From positions 33,303 through 97,302 of the forward strand of contig NZ_JNAR01000011.1 of the NCBI RefSeq assembly GCF_000760095.1: a DNA stretch of 64,000 nt, read 5' to 3'. The position numbers were made by a program, and so were the translations under genes. The notes below the pieces were generated by a model that had not been told where the DNA came from, ran no database searches, and worked only from the letters and a program-made list of their open reading frames with translations. This DNA is from Prochlorococcus marinus str. MIT 9401 (GTDB lineage Bacteria; Cyanobacteriota; Cyanobacteriia; PCC-6307; Cyanobiaceae). The first letter of the stretch is position 1; every line of letters begins with the position of its first letter. Of this stretch, positions 10,350-19,150 are shown piece after piece.

Positions 10350-11366
10350 ATGTCTGATAAAAAATTAACTCAGGGAAATTGGTCATCGTGGCATCATAAG
10401 CTTCATAAAGAGATTCTTAGCAAAAAAATATTAATTCCCAAAGGATCGAATATTTTAATAAGTGTTTCTGGGGGACAAGATTCGATGGTCTTATTAACCC
10501 TAATTAATGACCTAAAAAAGCTTCATAATTGGTCTATTAATGTTTGGCATGGTGATCATAAATGGCACGAAAAATCCTCAGTGTATGCTCTTGAATTAAA
10601 AAGTTATTGCGCAGATAAAAATATTTCATTCTATTTTGATCAAGCAAATAAAGAAAATATTTCTTCAGAAGAAAAAGCACGAGAATGGAGATATAAAAAA
10701 TTATGTGAAAGGGCCAAAACTTTATTAGATAAGAACCAGCAAAAACATAATATTTATTTGTTAACTGGTCACACAAGTAGTGATAACGCAGAAACATTTA
10801 TCCTCAATTTATCTAGAGGGAGCAATTTTGCCGGTCTGAGTAATATCGAGAGCAAAAGATTACTAGAAAAACAAATTTTTTTAATAAGGCCAATATTAAT
10901 TTTCAGTAGAGAAGATACAAAACAAATTTGTAATGATATGAAAATCCCAGTCTGGGAAGATCCTACAAATACAGATCTTAAATTAAAAAGAAATTTAGTT
11001 AGAAAAAAAATTATTCCTGCTTTAGAGGTTCTCTATCCAGGTTGTTCTCAAAGGATAAATAATTTTTCTCAAAAAATGAGCAACTACAATAATGAACGTA
11101 ATGATCTTAGTGAACTTGCATACCTATATTGTAAAGACGCAAAAGGTATCAATAGAAATCTCTTAAATAATATGTGTATTGAAGCAAGGTGTACAATCTT
11201 AAATAAATTTTTAAAAGAAATATCCCCAAAGCAATGTAGTTCTAAAAATTTAACAGAATTAGCAATTTCAATTTATGAAAAAAATAAAGGTCAAATTAAC
11301 TTGCAAGAGTTTTTAAAAATTGTTTGGAATAAAAACTATATAAATTTTGAAAAAGTTAAGATGTGA
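10350..11366 (+). CDS. tilS: tRNA(Ile)-lysidine synthetase
   Basis: TilS attaches lysine to cytidine 34 of the CAU-anticodon isoleucine tRNA so that it reads AUA, an essential reaction and especially relevant in an AT-rich genome. The PP-loop motif SGGQDS is at residues 40-45, within ISVSGGQDSMVLL. GHTSSDNAETFILNLSRGS is the family's second ATP/tRNA-binding segment, and WEDPTNTDLKLKRNLVR matches the conserved DxxN/RNxLR region. Its 338 aa covers the N-terminal catalytic domain plus a short helical part; it lacks the long C-terminal domains of E. coli TilS. The 3' end overlaps convergent rnj by 11 bases. Confidence 0.94.
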   Translation: MSDKKLTQGNWSSWHHKLHKEILSKKILIPKGSNILISVSGGQDSMVLLTLINDLKKLHNWSINVWHGDHKWHEKSSVYALELKSYCADKNISFYFDQANKENISSEEKAREWRYKKLCERAKTLLDKNQQKHNIYLLTGHTSSDNAETFILNLSRGSNFAGLSNIESKRLLEKQIFLIRPILIFSREDTKQICNDMKIPVWEDPTNTDLKLKRNLVRKKIIPALEVLYPGCSQRINNFSQKMSNYNNERNDLSELAYLYCKDAKGINRNLLNNMCIEARCTILNKFLKEISPKQCSSKNLTELAISIYEKNKGQINLQEFLKIVWNKNYINFEKVKM

Positions 11367-13344
11367 CAGCAGATCTTCTTCTTCTTGTTCTACCTTCAAA
11401 TGAATCTTCTGTAGCAGTCTCAACTGATGGATTCTGTGAAACTTTTGGACTTCTTTGTGTTTTATGCTGGTTATTTGAACTATTCGGAAGATTATTGTTT
11501 GATCTCTTTTGGAAATTATGATTATTTCTATTCCTATTAGAGTGGTTATGCTCCTCTGTAATCTTTGGTATATATGCACGAGTTCCACTTGGAGCAGGTT
11601 GAACTAAGCACAAAATAAGTGGTTCAACTTGTAGTTCTCTTCTCATTCTTCTAGATAAACCATTTTCAATTTCTCTTTGAACACCAATCCAATCAACTTC
11701 AAAATTATTAGGTCCAGTCTGCCTAGATAATTGTTTCCATCTATTTTCTAAGACCCAACTTATTTCTCTTTCTGTCCACATAGACATTTTTCGTGGCTCT
11801 GCAGTAGTAACAACTCCTCTTAAATTAACTCTTGGAGGTGCAACCATTTTTCCATCAGTACTTATAGGTGCTAAAACAGTTACAACACCATCACCAGCTA
11901 ATTGCTGCCTTTCCTTTAATACTCGAGCATCAACAATTCCATTACGAGAATTATCAAGCAACTCTACTCCAGCTTTTACAGGATCTCCTTTTTTAATAGA
12001 ATCAGAAGTCAATTCAACAACATCTCCATTTTCAATAATTAAAATATTATCTTTTGGAACTCCCATGATCTGAGCACTTTTGCTGTGACAAACGAGCATT
12101 CTATGTTCCCCGTGAACCGGAACAAAAAACTTAGGTTTAGCTAATGCCAACATTAATTTTTGATCTTCTTGGAAACCATGTCCAGAAACATGAATATTCT
12201 CACCTTTGCCATAAACAACCTTTGCTCCCATTTTCATTAATCTATCTATTGTATTGACTACACCAATAGTATTTCCTGGGATTGGGCTAGCAGAGAATAT
12301 AACAGTATCAGTAGTCTTAAGACGGACATGTTGATGCTCCCCACGAGAAATTCTACTCAAAGCAGCTAAAGGCTCACCTTGACTACCAGTCATCAATAAT
12401 AAAGTTTCCCTATCAGGTAAATCTCTAATTTGTTTGATAGGGACAAACAAATCATCTGGGCATTTCATATAACCAATTTCTCTAGCTTTAGCAATAACAT
12501 TTATCATCGATCTACCTAACAAACCGACCTTTCTTCCATGCTTCATGGCCAACTCTAAGATCATTGTCACCCTATGAACAGAACTAGCAAAAGTGGTAAG
12601 GATAACTCGTTCTTTTGCCTCGGCAATATGTTTTTCTAAAGAGGGATAGATAGTCTTCTCAGAAGGACAAAAACCTGGAACTTCGGCATTCGTAGAATCA
12701 CTAAACATGCATAAAACGCCCTTCTCTCCATAATGCACCATTCTTTCAATATCAAATTGCTCTCCATCTACTGGCATATGATCAAACTTAAAATCTCCAG
12801 TGAAAATAATCGTGCCAACAGGTGTTGTAACTGCCAAAGAAAAACTATCGCAAATGGAATGGGTATTGCGTATAAATTCAACAGAAAAATGTTGTCCAAC
12901 TTTTACAACGTCTCTTGGATTTACTGTCTGTATAGTTGTTCTATCAGATACCCCTGCTTCCTCCATTTTTCCTCTAAGCATTGACATTGCTAACCTTGGG
13001 CCATAAATAATGGGAATATTAAAATGCTTTAGATGATGAGAAATACCTCCAATATGATCTTCATGACCGTGTGTGACAATCATTCCTTTTATTCTTCTTT
13101 GATTTTCTTTTAAAAAAGTTGTATCTGGCATAACAACATTCACGCCATGCATACCATCAGAGGGGAAAGCTAAGCCAGCATCAACTAGCATTAGTTCATC
13201 TGCATATTCAAATACGCAAGTATTTTTTCCTATTTCATGTAAGCCACCTAATGGTATTACTCTTAGAATCGGGCTGTTACTATTTTTAGATCCTGATGAA
13301 TTATTTGAAGATCTTGTTATAGTTGAATTTGATCTTGATTGCAT
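11356..13344 (-). CDS. rnj: Ribonuclease J
   Basis: RNase J is a metallo-beta-lactamase/beta-CASP enzyme with endo- and 5'-3' exonuclease activity in RNA turnover. The zinc motif HGHEDHIGG is at residues 92-100. IFTGDFKFDH carries the later metal-binding Asp, and the beta-CASP region includes TTFASSVHR, MTGSQGEP and VHGEHRML. The core is followed by a C-terminal RNase J domain. Residues of about 1-24 (Ser/Asn-rich) and about 600-662 (Asn/Gln/Arg-rich, basic end) are low-complexity and probably disordered. Start is ATG 13344. It overlaps convergent tilS by 11 bases and lies downstream of dapA on the same strand. Confidence 0.95.
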   Translation of the reverse strand: MQSRSNSTITRSSNNSSGSKNSNSPILRVIPLGGLHEIGKNTCVFEYADELMLVDAGLAFPSDGMHGVNVVMPDTTFLKENQRRIKGMIVTHGHEDHIGGISHHLKHFNIPIIYGPRLAMSMLRGKMEEAGVSDRTTIQTVNPRDVVKVGQHFSVEFIRNTHSICDSFSLAVTTPVGTIIFTGDFKFDHMPVDGEQFDIERMVHYGEKGVLCMFSDSTNAEVPGFCPSEKTIYPSLEKHIAEAKERVILTTFASSVHRVTMILELAMKHGRKVGLLGRSMINVIAKAREIGYMKCPDDLFVPIKQIRDLPDRETLLLMTGSQGEPLAALSRISRGEHQHVRLKTTDTVIFSASPIPGNTIGVVNTIDRLMKMGAKVVYGKGENIHVSGHGFQEDQKLMLALAKPKFFVPVHGEHRMLVCHSKSAQIMGVPKDNILIIENGDVVELTSDSIKKGDPVKAGVELLDNSRNGIVDARVLKERQQLAGDGVVTVLAPISTDGKMVAPPRVNLRGVVTTAEPRKMSMWTEREISWVLENRWKQLSRQTGPNNFEVDWIGVQREIENGLSRRMRRELQVEPLILCLVQPAPSGTRAYIPKITEEHNHSNRNRNNHNFQKRSNNNLPNSSNNQHKTQRSPKVSQNPSVETATEDSFEGRTRRRRSAVTS

Positions 13345-13421
13345 AATTTAAAAATTTATAAAGTCTTGCTTGTAATCAAACTAATTTTATTTAAATTTAA
13401 TTATCAAGTTAAACATATTCC

Positions 13422-14327
13422 TTAATGTAAGGATTCGAGGATAATTGAAAGCTGTTTTCTCATGTTCATTGGTAGTGGAGATAAAGGATTTCTAGGACTT
13501 CCTACATTCCATCCCGATAGCTCTAAAGCTGCCTTTATAGGGATTGGATTAGTGGTCATAAAAAGTGCTTTAAAAAGAGGTTGCAGTTTTTCATGAATTG
13601 CAAGTGCTTTAGAAACTTTGCCAATTTGAAAGGATTCAATCATCTCTTTCAATTGCAAACCAACCAAATGACTCGCAACACTTACTACTCCTACAGCACC
13701 CACAGATAACATTGGAAGCAACAATGAATCGTCACCACTATATACAGATAGTTCCGAGCCACAAATAGCTCTTAGTTCTGATATTTCTTCTATTCTACCG
13801 CTTGCCGCTTTAATACTGAGAATATTTGAAAAATCCATAAGTTTCTTCACAGTATCAGGTAATAAATTGCAGCCTGTTCTTCCAGGTATGTTGTAAAGCA
13901 TTAAAGGCAAATCCTGTGCAGAATTAGCAATAGAACTGAAATGTTTATAAAGACCTTCTTGAGGTGGTTTATTGTAATAAGGAACAACAACCAAAGCACC
14001 GTCGGCTCCTGAATTGTAGGCTTTTTTTGTAGCTTCTACAGCTTCGCTTGTACAATTACTACCAGTACCGAGTATTACTTTACAACTTGAATCCAAAGAT
14101 CCTTTTACTGCAATAAATAAATCATATTGTTCCTGCCATGAAAGAGTCGGAGATTCGCCAGTAGTTCCGCAAAGAACAATGCCATCTGAACCATTTTCAA
14201 AAAGATAATTTGAAAGTTTTATAGCTAATTCATAATCCACATCTCCATTTTCAGTAAATGGCGTAACCATTGCGGTCAATATTCGCCCAAATAATGGATT
14301 AGTACACTTAGTGTTGTCTGAAATCAT
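13422..14327 (-). CDS. dapA: 4-hydroxy-tetrahydrodipicolinate synthase
   Basis: It condenses pyruvate with aspartate semialdehyde in lysine and peptidoglycan precursor synthesis. The protein is a 301-aa TIM barrel of normal length. Motifs are the [10 protein letters not shown] phosphate-type loop at residues 54-63, the catalytic Tyr145 in [10 protein letters not shown] and the Schiff-base Lys173 in LSIKAASGR. Its start ATG overlaps the asd stop by 4 bases (ATGA), so asd and dapA are translationally coupled. This matches their consecutive roles: Asd makes the substrate of DapA. Confidence 0.97.
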   Translation of the reverse strand: MISDNTKCTNPLFGRILTAMVTPFTENGDVDYELAIKLSNYLFENGSDGIVLCGTTGESPTLSWQEQYDLFIAVKGSLDSSCKVILGTGSNCTSEAVEATKKAYNSGADGALVVVPYYNKPPQEGLYKHFSSIANSAQDLPLMLYNIPGRTGCNLLPDTVKKLMDFSNILSIKAASGRIEEISELRAICGSELSVYSGDDSLLLPMLSVGAVGVVSVASHLVGLQLKEMIESFQIGKVSKALAIHEKLQPLFKALFMTTNPIPIKAALELSGWNVGSPRNPLSPLPMNMRKQLSIILESLH

Positions 14328-15355
14328 TTTTTTGGAATTAATAACTCAGCTATTTGTACAGCATTAAGTGCTGCTCCTTTTCTTATTTGATCTCCACATA
14401 ACCATAATTCTAATCCATTAGGTTGACTTATATCAGTTCTTATTCTGCCAACAGCAACATTATCCCTTCCCATCACGTCATTTGGCATAGGAAATCTATT
14501 ATTTTTATAATCCTCAATAATTTCAATTCCGGGAGCATTTTTTAATACTTTAAGAGCGTCTTTAGGTTCAACTACACCAGCAAATTCAATATTGATAGAT
14601 TCAGAATGTGCTCTCAGCACTGGGACTCGAACACATGTAGCGGAAAGCTTTAAATCAATTATATTCAATATTTTCCTGGTCTCATTAACCATTTTCATCT
14701 CTTCTTCACAGTAATTATTTTCAAGCATAGGTGAATTATGCAAAAACAAATTAAAAGCCAGGGAGTATGGCAAAACTTCACTTTTTTGGGGATTACCCTG
14801 AAGATATTGTTTAGTTAAAATTTTTAGTTCCTCCATAGCCAATTGGCCTGCACCACTTACAGATTGATATGTGGAGACAATAACCCTTTGAATATTAGAA
14901 AGTTTATTTAACGGAGCTAAAACTAATGACAACAAAATAGTAGTGCAATTTGGATTAGCTATTATTCCATCATGATTGAGTGCTTCACTACCATTAACTT
15001 CAGGAACTACAAGAGGAACGTTTTTGTCTAATCTGAAAGCACTAGAATTGTCTATCAATAAAGCATTTTGATCCATAATTGTAGACAACCATTGTTTCGA
15101 AATACTTCCACCTGCTGAAGCTAAAACTAAATCAAGGTTCAGAAATTCTTCCTTAGTAGTTTTTTTTGTAACTAATTCTTCATCTTTCCAAGTAATTTTT
15201 TTCCCTTCTGATCGCTCTGATGAAAGCAAGACCAATTCTGATATTGGAAAATCGCGTTGTTCAAGAATTTTTAGTAACTCAGATCCCACAGCACCTGAAG
15301 ATCCTAAAACGGCAACTTTTAATGGCCTATTAGGCAAAAACGGAGATTGTCTCAC
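14324..15355 (-). CDS. asd: Aspartate-semialdehyde dehydrogenase
   Basis: It reduces aspartyl phosphate with NADPH, the step after lysC. At 343 aa it has the usual length. The NADP-binding loop is [11 protein letters not shown] near residues 18-28. The catalytic Cys137 lies in [17 protein letters not shown] is the family segment after the active site, and [12 protein letters not shown] holds the substrate-binding His/Arg. The start is a GTG at 15355, because no in-frame ATG lies close upstream. It overlaps dapA by 4 bases and is divergent from tig across 122 bases. Confidence 0.96.
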   Translation of the reverse strand: MRQSPFLPNRPLKVAVLGSSGAVGSELLKILEQRDFPISELVLLSSERSEGKKITWKDEELVTKKTTKEEFLNLDLVLASAGGSISKQWLSTIMDQNALLIDNSSAFRLDKNVPLVVPEVNGSEALNHDGIIANPNCTTILLSLVLAPLNKLSNIQRVIVSTYQSVSGAGQLAMEELKILTKQYLQGNPQKSEVLPYSLAFNLFLHNSPMLENNYCEEEMKMVNETRKILNIIDLKLSATCVRVPVLRAHSESINIEFAGVVEPKDALKVLKNAPGIEIIEDYKNNRFPMPNDVMGRDNVAVGRIRTDISQPNGLELWLCGDQIRKGAALNAVQIAELLIPKK

Positions 15356-15477
15356 ACTTTAAAATGATTTTTATGAATAGATTGACTATTTTTTTTACTT
15401 TATCAAAAAATTAACTTTCAAGGAAATCACATAATGTGAAATAATTAAGTTTCGGCTCTTAGTAATAGTTAAAAAAC

Positions 15478-16911
15478 ATGGCTAAAGAAGGCTTAAAAGT
15501 AAAAACAACTCCTCTGCCTCAAAGTAGAATTTCATTTGAATTAGAAATACCACCCGAGACGTGCAAAACGTGTGTAAATGAGACAATCAATACAATTAGT
15601 CGTTCGGCCAAAATACCTGGCTTTAGGCTTGGAAAAATTCCTAAACAAGTCTTAATACAAAGAATTGGTATAACACAATTACATGCTTCTGCTCTAGAAA
15701 AGATCATTGATAAATCATGGCAAGAAGCATTAAAAATAAAATCTATAGAGCCACTAAGTGAGCCAGAATTAGTAGATGGATTTGAATCTTTACTTGCAAA
15801 GTTCAGTCCTGATAGATCACTTAAGGTTACCTTGCAAACTGATATTGCCCCTGAATTAAAACTAAAAAAATCCAAAGGACTTAGTATTGAAATCGCAAAA
15901 ACTAAATTTGATCCGAAGTCAATAGATGAAGCACTTGAAAAATCTAGAAATCAATTTGCAAATATTGTTCCAGTAACTAATAGAGCAGCAAAATTAGGAG
16001 ATATTGCTGTAGTTAGTTTCAAAGGAAAATATAAAGATTCTGGTAAAGAGATTGATGGTGGGACAAGTGAATCAATGGATCTTGAGTTAGAAAAAAATAA
16101 AATGATTCCCGGTTTTGTTGAGGGAATTGTAAAGATGAAAATTGGTGATAGTAAAACACTTAACCTTAGATTTCCTGAAGATTATTCTCATGAGGATTCA
16201 AGAGGCAAAGAGGCGATCTTTGAAATAACTCTTAAGGATCTTAAAGAAAAAGAATTGCCTGAACTAAATGACGATTTTGCAAAACAATCTGGCAATAAAG
16301 AATCATTAAAAGAGTTAAAGAAAGATATTGAAGAACAACTTAAAAACAATTTTGAAAAAACTCAAAAAGATATCAAAATTGAAGCCTTACTAGATGCATT
16401 AACAAACGAATTAATTGCTGAAATTCCTAAATCTATGATTGATATAGAAGTGAGGAATAATATTGAACAAACTGCGCAAAGATTTGCTCAGCAAGGTCTT
16501 GATGTTAAATCTACTTTTACACCGGAATTAGTTAAGTCGTTAGCAGAGTCCACTAGGCCTCAGGCTGAAAAAAATGTTCAAAGGAATTTAGCTCTAAAAG
16601 CATTAGCAGAAAAAGAGAACATAAAAGTTGAAAAAGATGAAATTGATTTAAAAATGAAAGATTATGAAGATGCAATTTCTAACTCTTCAAAACAAATCGA
16701 TATCAAAAAATTAACAGAAGTTATAAGTAACGATTTACTCAAAGAAAAATTAATTATTTGGCTTGAAGAAAACTCTGAAGTAAAAGAAAAAAATACAAAA
16801 GCCGCAAAAACCGCTACAAAAGCTACAAAAGCTGCAAAAACCACAAAAGCTGCAAAAGCTACAAAAGCTACAAAAGCTAAAAAAAACCAAAATAAACAAG
16901 AAAAAAAATAA
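15478..16911 (+). CDS. tig: Trigger factor (ribosome-associated chaperone) with Lys/Ala/Thr-rich tail
   Basis: Trigger factor binds ribosomal protein L23 at the tunnel exit and helps fold nascent chains. The ribosome-binding signature is PGFRLGKIPKQVL near residue 47. An FKBP-type PPIase domain spans about residues 160-250, with GDIAVVSFKG and a GFVEGIVKMKIGDSK segment, and a helical chaperone domain runs to about residue 430. The last 40 residues are a repeating K-A-A-K/K-A-T tail encoded by a 9-base tandem repeat; this is beyond the normal domain architecture. Start is ATG 15478. The clpP-clpX genes follow, the usual bacterial order. Confidence 0.96.
   Translation: MAKEGLKVKTTPLPQSRISFELEIPPETCKTCVNETINTISRSAKIPGFRLGKIPKQVLIQRIGITQLHASALEKIIDKSWQEALKIKSIEPLSEPELVDGFESLLAKFSPDRSLKVTLQTDIAPELKLKKSKGLSIEIAKTKFDPKSIDEALEKSRNQFANIVPVTNRAAKLGDIAVVSFKGKYKDSGKEIDGGTSESMDLELEKNKMIPGFVEGIVKMKIGDSKTLNLRFPEDYSHEDSRGKEAIFEITLKDLKEKELPELNDDFAKQSGNKESLKELKKDIEEQLKNNFEKTQKDIKIEALLDALTNELIAEIPKSMIDIEVRNNIEQTAQRFAQQGLDVKSTFTPELVKSLAESTRPQAEKNVQRNLALKALAEKENIKVEKDEIDLKMKDYEDAISNSSKQIDIKKLTEVISNDLLKEKLIIWLEENSEVKEKNTKAAKTATKATKAAKTTKAAKATKATKAKKNQNKQEKK
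16795..16878 (+). repeat. Tandem 9-bp repeat encoding the trigger-factor tail
   Basis: About nine copies of a 9-base unit (variants ACAAAAGCT, GCAAAAGCT, GCAAAAACC) run in frame, with one extra GCT codon at 16813-16815. Several copies are identical (ACAAAAGCT at 16816, 16825, 16843, 16861 and 16870), suggesting recent copy-number change. Gain or loss of whole units keeps the frame and changes only tail length. Confidence 0.9.
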
Positions 16912-16976
16912 TTTATGAAATTTCCTACTAATTAAACAAAAACCTTTTAAATTATTTATAAGTAGAAAACCTTTTT

Positions 16977-17621
16977 GTGAACTCAGAAAAAAAACATTTA
17001 ATCCAAAGTTCAATAAGCTCTTACGAAAGCATTAATAAAACTAATGCTGCCGTTCCAACAGTTATAGAACAATCTGGCAGAGGAGATAGAGCCTTCGATA
17101 TTTATTCAAGGCTATTGAGGGAGAGAATAATTTTTTTAGGTACTGGAATTAATGATCAAGTTTCTGACTCTCTTGTTGCACAATTATTATTTCTTGAAGC
17201 TGAAGATCCAGAAAAAGACATTCAAATATACATCAATTCTCCTGGAGGCTCAGTAACGGCAGGAATGGCCATATACGATACTATGCAACAAATATCTCCT
17301 GATATAGTGACAATATGTTTTGGTGTAGCAGCAAGTATGGGGGCATTTCTACTTTCTGGGGGAGCCAAAGGTAAAAGATTGGCTTTGCCTAATTCTAGGA
17401 TAATGATCCATCAACCTCTTGGAGGTGCACAAGGTCAAGCAGTAGAAATTGAAATACAAGCTAAAGAAATACTTTTTCTCAAGAAAACATTAAATTCGCT
17501 TTTAGCTGAACATACTGGTCAGCCCTTAGAAAAAATTAATGAAGATACAGAAAGAGATTACTTCTTATCTCCTTCAGAAGCAGTCGAATATGGATTAATT
17601 GATAAAGTTATCAAAAAGTGA
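16977..17621 (+). CDS. clpP: ATP-dependent Clp protease proteolytic subunit
   Basis: ClpP is a serine peptidase that forms the tetradecameric proteolytic chamber. At 214 aa, the catalytic triad reads Ser120 (GVAASMGAF), His145 (MIHQPLGG) and Asp194 (TERDYF). The INSPGGSV loop at residues 87-93 is the substrate-strand and oxyanion region. About 20 residues precede the normal mature start, so a short propeptide or longer N terminus is possible. The start is GTG 16977. Location between tig and clpX marks it as the ClpX-partner paralogue, often called ClpP2 in cyanobacteria; that paralogue label is an inference. Confidence 0.95.
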   Translation: MNSEKKHLIQSSISSYESINKTNAAVPTVIEQSGRGDRAFDIYSRLLRERIIFLGTGINDQVSDSLVAQLLFLEAEDPEKDIQIYINSPGGSVTAGMAIYDTMQQISPDIVTICFGVAASMGAFLLSGGAKGKRLALPNSRIMIHQPLGGAQGQAVEIEIQAKEILFLKKTLNSLLAEHTGQPLEKINEDTERDYFLSPSEAVEYGLIDKVIKK

Positions 17622-17724
17622 CAAGGGACACTTATTCTTTAAGAATATGATGACGAATCGACATTTATAAGCAATCCTAGTGAATAGGTAATATTTCAAA
17701 CCTTTCACATTCAATTTATAATCG

Positions 17725-19092
17725 ATGGCTAAATTCGACGCCCATCTTAAATGTTCTTTTTGCGGTAAATCACAAGACCAAGTAAGAAAGCTTATAGCGG
17801 GTCCTGGGGTATATATCTGTGATGAATGCATAGATCTTTGTAATGAAATTCTTGATGAAGAACTACTTGATAATCAAGCTAAAATAAATAACTCTCAACA
17901 AGTAAAAAAGAAATTACCAACGGATAATCAAAAAAAATCTGTTCCTTTAGAACTAAACTCAATCCCTAAACCATTAGAAATTAAAAGTTTTCTAGATAAT
18001 CAAGTTGTTGGACAAGAATGTGCAAAAAAAATACTATCAGTGGCTGTATACAACCACTACAAAAGATTAGCTTGGAAAGTTAAAGAAGAAAGTAAAAATG
18101 GCAATTCAACAGATTCACAAGCAACGAAATTGCAAAAATCAAATATTTTACTAATCGGTCCTACTGGAAGTGGAAAAACATTATTGGCCCAAACTTTAGC
18201 TGAGTTTCTAGATGTTCCTTTTGCAGTAGCTGATGCAACGACTTTGACAGAAGCTGGATATGTTGGGGAAGATGTTGAAAATATACTTTTAAGACTTCTA
18301 CAAAAATCAGAAATGAATGTAGAGCTAGCTCAAAAAGGAATTATTTATATAGATGAAATAGATAAAATTGCTAGAAAAAGCGAGAATCCCTCAATTACTA
18401 GAGATGTCTCTGGTGAAGGCGTACAGCAAGCATTATTAAAAATGCTTGAAGGCACAATAGCTAATGTCCCACCGCAAGGAGGTAGAAAACATCCCTATCA
18501 TGATTGTATACAAATTGATACGAGTCAAATTTTATTTATTTGTGGTGGAGCTTTTATAGGCTTAGAAGATATCGTACAAAAGCGCATGGGTAAACACTCA
18601 ATAGGGTTTACAACAAATTCAGATCAAAATAAAGTTGATTCAAAAAAACTTGCAGACCCAAGAGATTCCCTGAAAAATTTAGAGTTAGATGATTTAGTTA
18701 AATATGGACTAATTCCAGAATTTATTGGAAGAATACCTGTTTGTGCTGTACTAGATCGTCTCACTAAAGAAACTTTAGAATCTATTCTGACTCAACCAAG
18801 AGATGCACTAGTAAAGCAATTTAAAACTTTATTAAGTATGGATAATGTTGAATTAACATTTGAGCCTGATTCTATTGAAGCTATAGCTAATGAAGCATAT
18901 AAAAGAAAAACTGGTGCAAGGGCATTAAGGTCAATAATTGAAGAACTAATGCTTGATGTAATGTACACATTGCCTTCTGAACAAAATACCAAAGAATTCA
19001 CAATTACAAAAAAAATGGTAGATAATTTATTTTCATCTAAAATTGTTAAACTACCTTCAGGTTCTAATAGAATAATTAAAGAGTCTGCATAA
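17725..19092 (+). CDS. clpX: ATP-dependent Clp protease ATP-binding subunit ClpX
   Basis: ClpX is the AAA+ unfoldase that feeds substrates to ClpP. The N-terminal C4 zinc-binding domain has Cys10, Cys13, Cys32 and Cys35. Walker A is GPTGSGKT at residues 145-152, and Walker B is [22 protein letters not shown] is the pore-1 (GYVG) loop, and RRISE-type sensor segments continue to [13 protein letters not shown] ClpP-docking IGF-type loop is represented by HSIGFTTN. At 455 aa it is slightly longer than E. coli ClpX through a linker after the zinc domain. It lies about 100 bases after clpP. Confidence 0.97.
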   Translation: MAKFDAHLKCSFCGKSQDQVRKLIAGPGVYICDECIDLCNEILDEELLDNQAKINNSQQVKKKLPTDNQKKSVPLELNSIPKPLEIKSFLDNQVVGQECAKKILSVAVYNHYKRLAWKVKEESKNGNSTDSQATKLQKSNILLIGPTGSGKTLLAQTLAEFLDVPFAVADATTLTEAGYVGEDVENILLRLLQKSEMNVELAQKGIIYIDEIDKIARKSENPSITRDVSGEGVQQALLKMLEGTIANVPPQGGRKHPYHDCIQIDTSQILFICGGAFIGLEDIVQKRMGKHSIGFTTNSDQNKVDSKKLADPRDSLKNLELDDLVKYGLIPEFIGRIPVCAVLDRLTKETLESILTQPRDALVKQFKTLLSMDNVELTFEPDSIEAIANEAYKRKTGARALRSIIEELMLDVMYTLPSEQNTKEFTITKKMVDNLFSSKIVKLPSGSNRIIKESA

Positions 19093-19150
19093 TCATTAGA
19101 GTTTCAACTTTACAATTACAAGCCTCAATGTTCTAATTTATGAAAAGTAA

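Noticed and set aside
11313..11588. Minus-strand frame overlapping the rnj 3' region
   Set aside because: It is an out-of-frame reading of the rnj low-complexity C-terminal coding region; rnj is the well-supported gene.
16750..17013. Cys/Phe-rich minus-strand reading frame opposite the trigger factor tail
   Set aside because: It is the complementary reading of the Lys/Ala repeat (GCT/AAA codons read backward) and lacks any plausible protein features.
17713..17724. TATAAT box directly before the clpX start
   Set aside because: The hexamer ends about two bases before the ATG, so a start site would lie inside the gene. It cannot be the clpX promoter unless clpX is leaderless with a later start; it is probably chance in AT-rich DNA.
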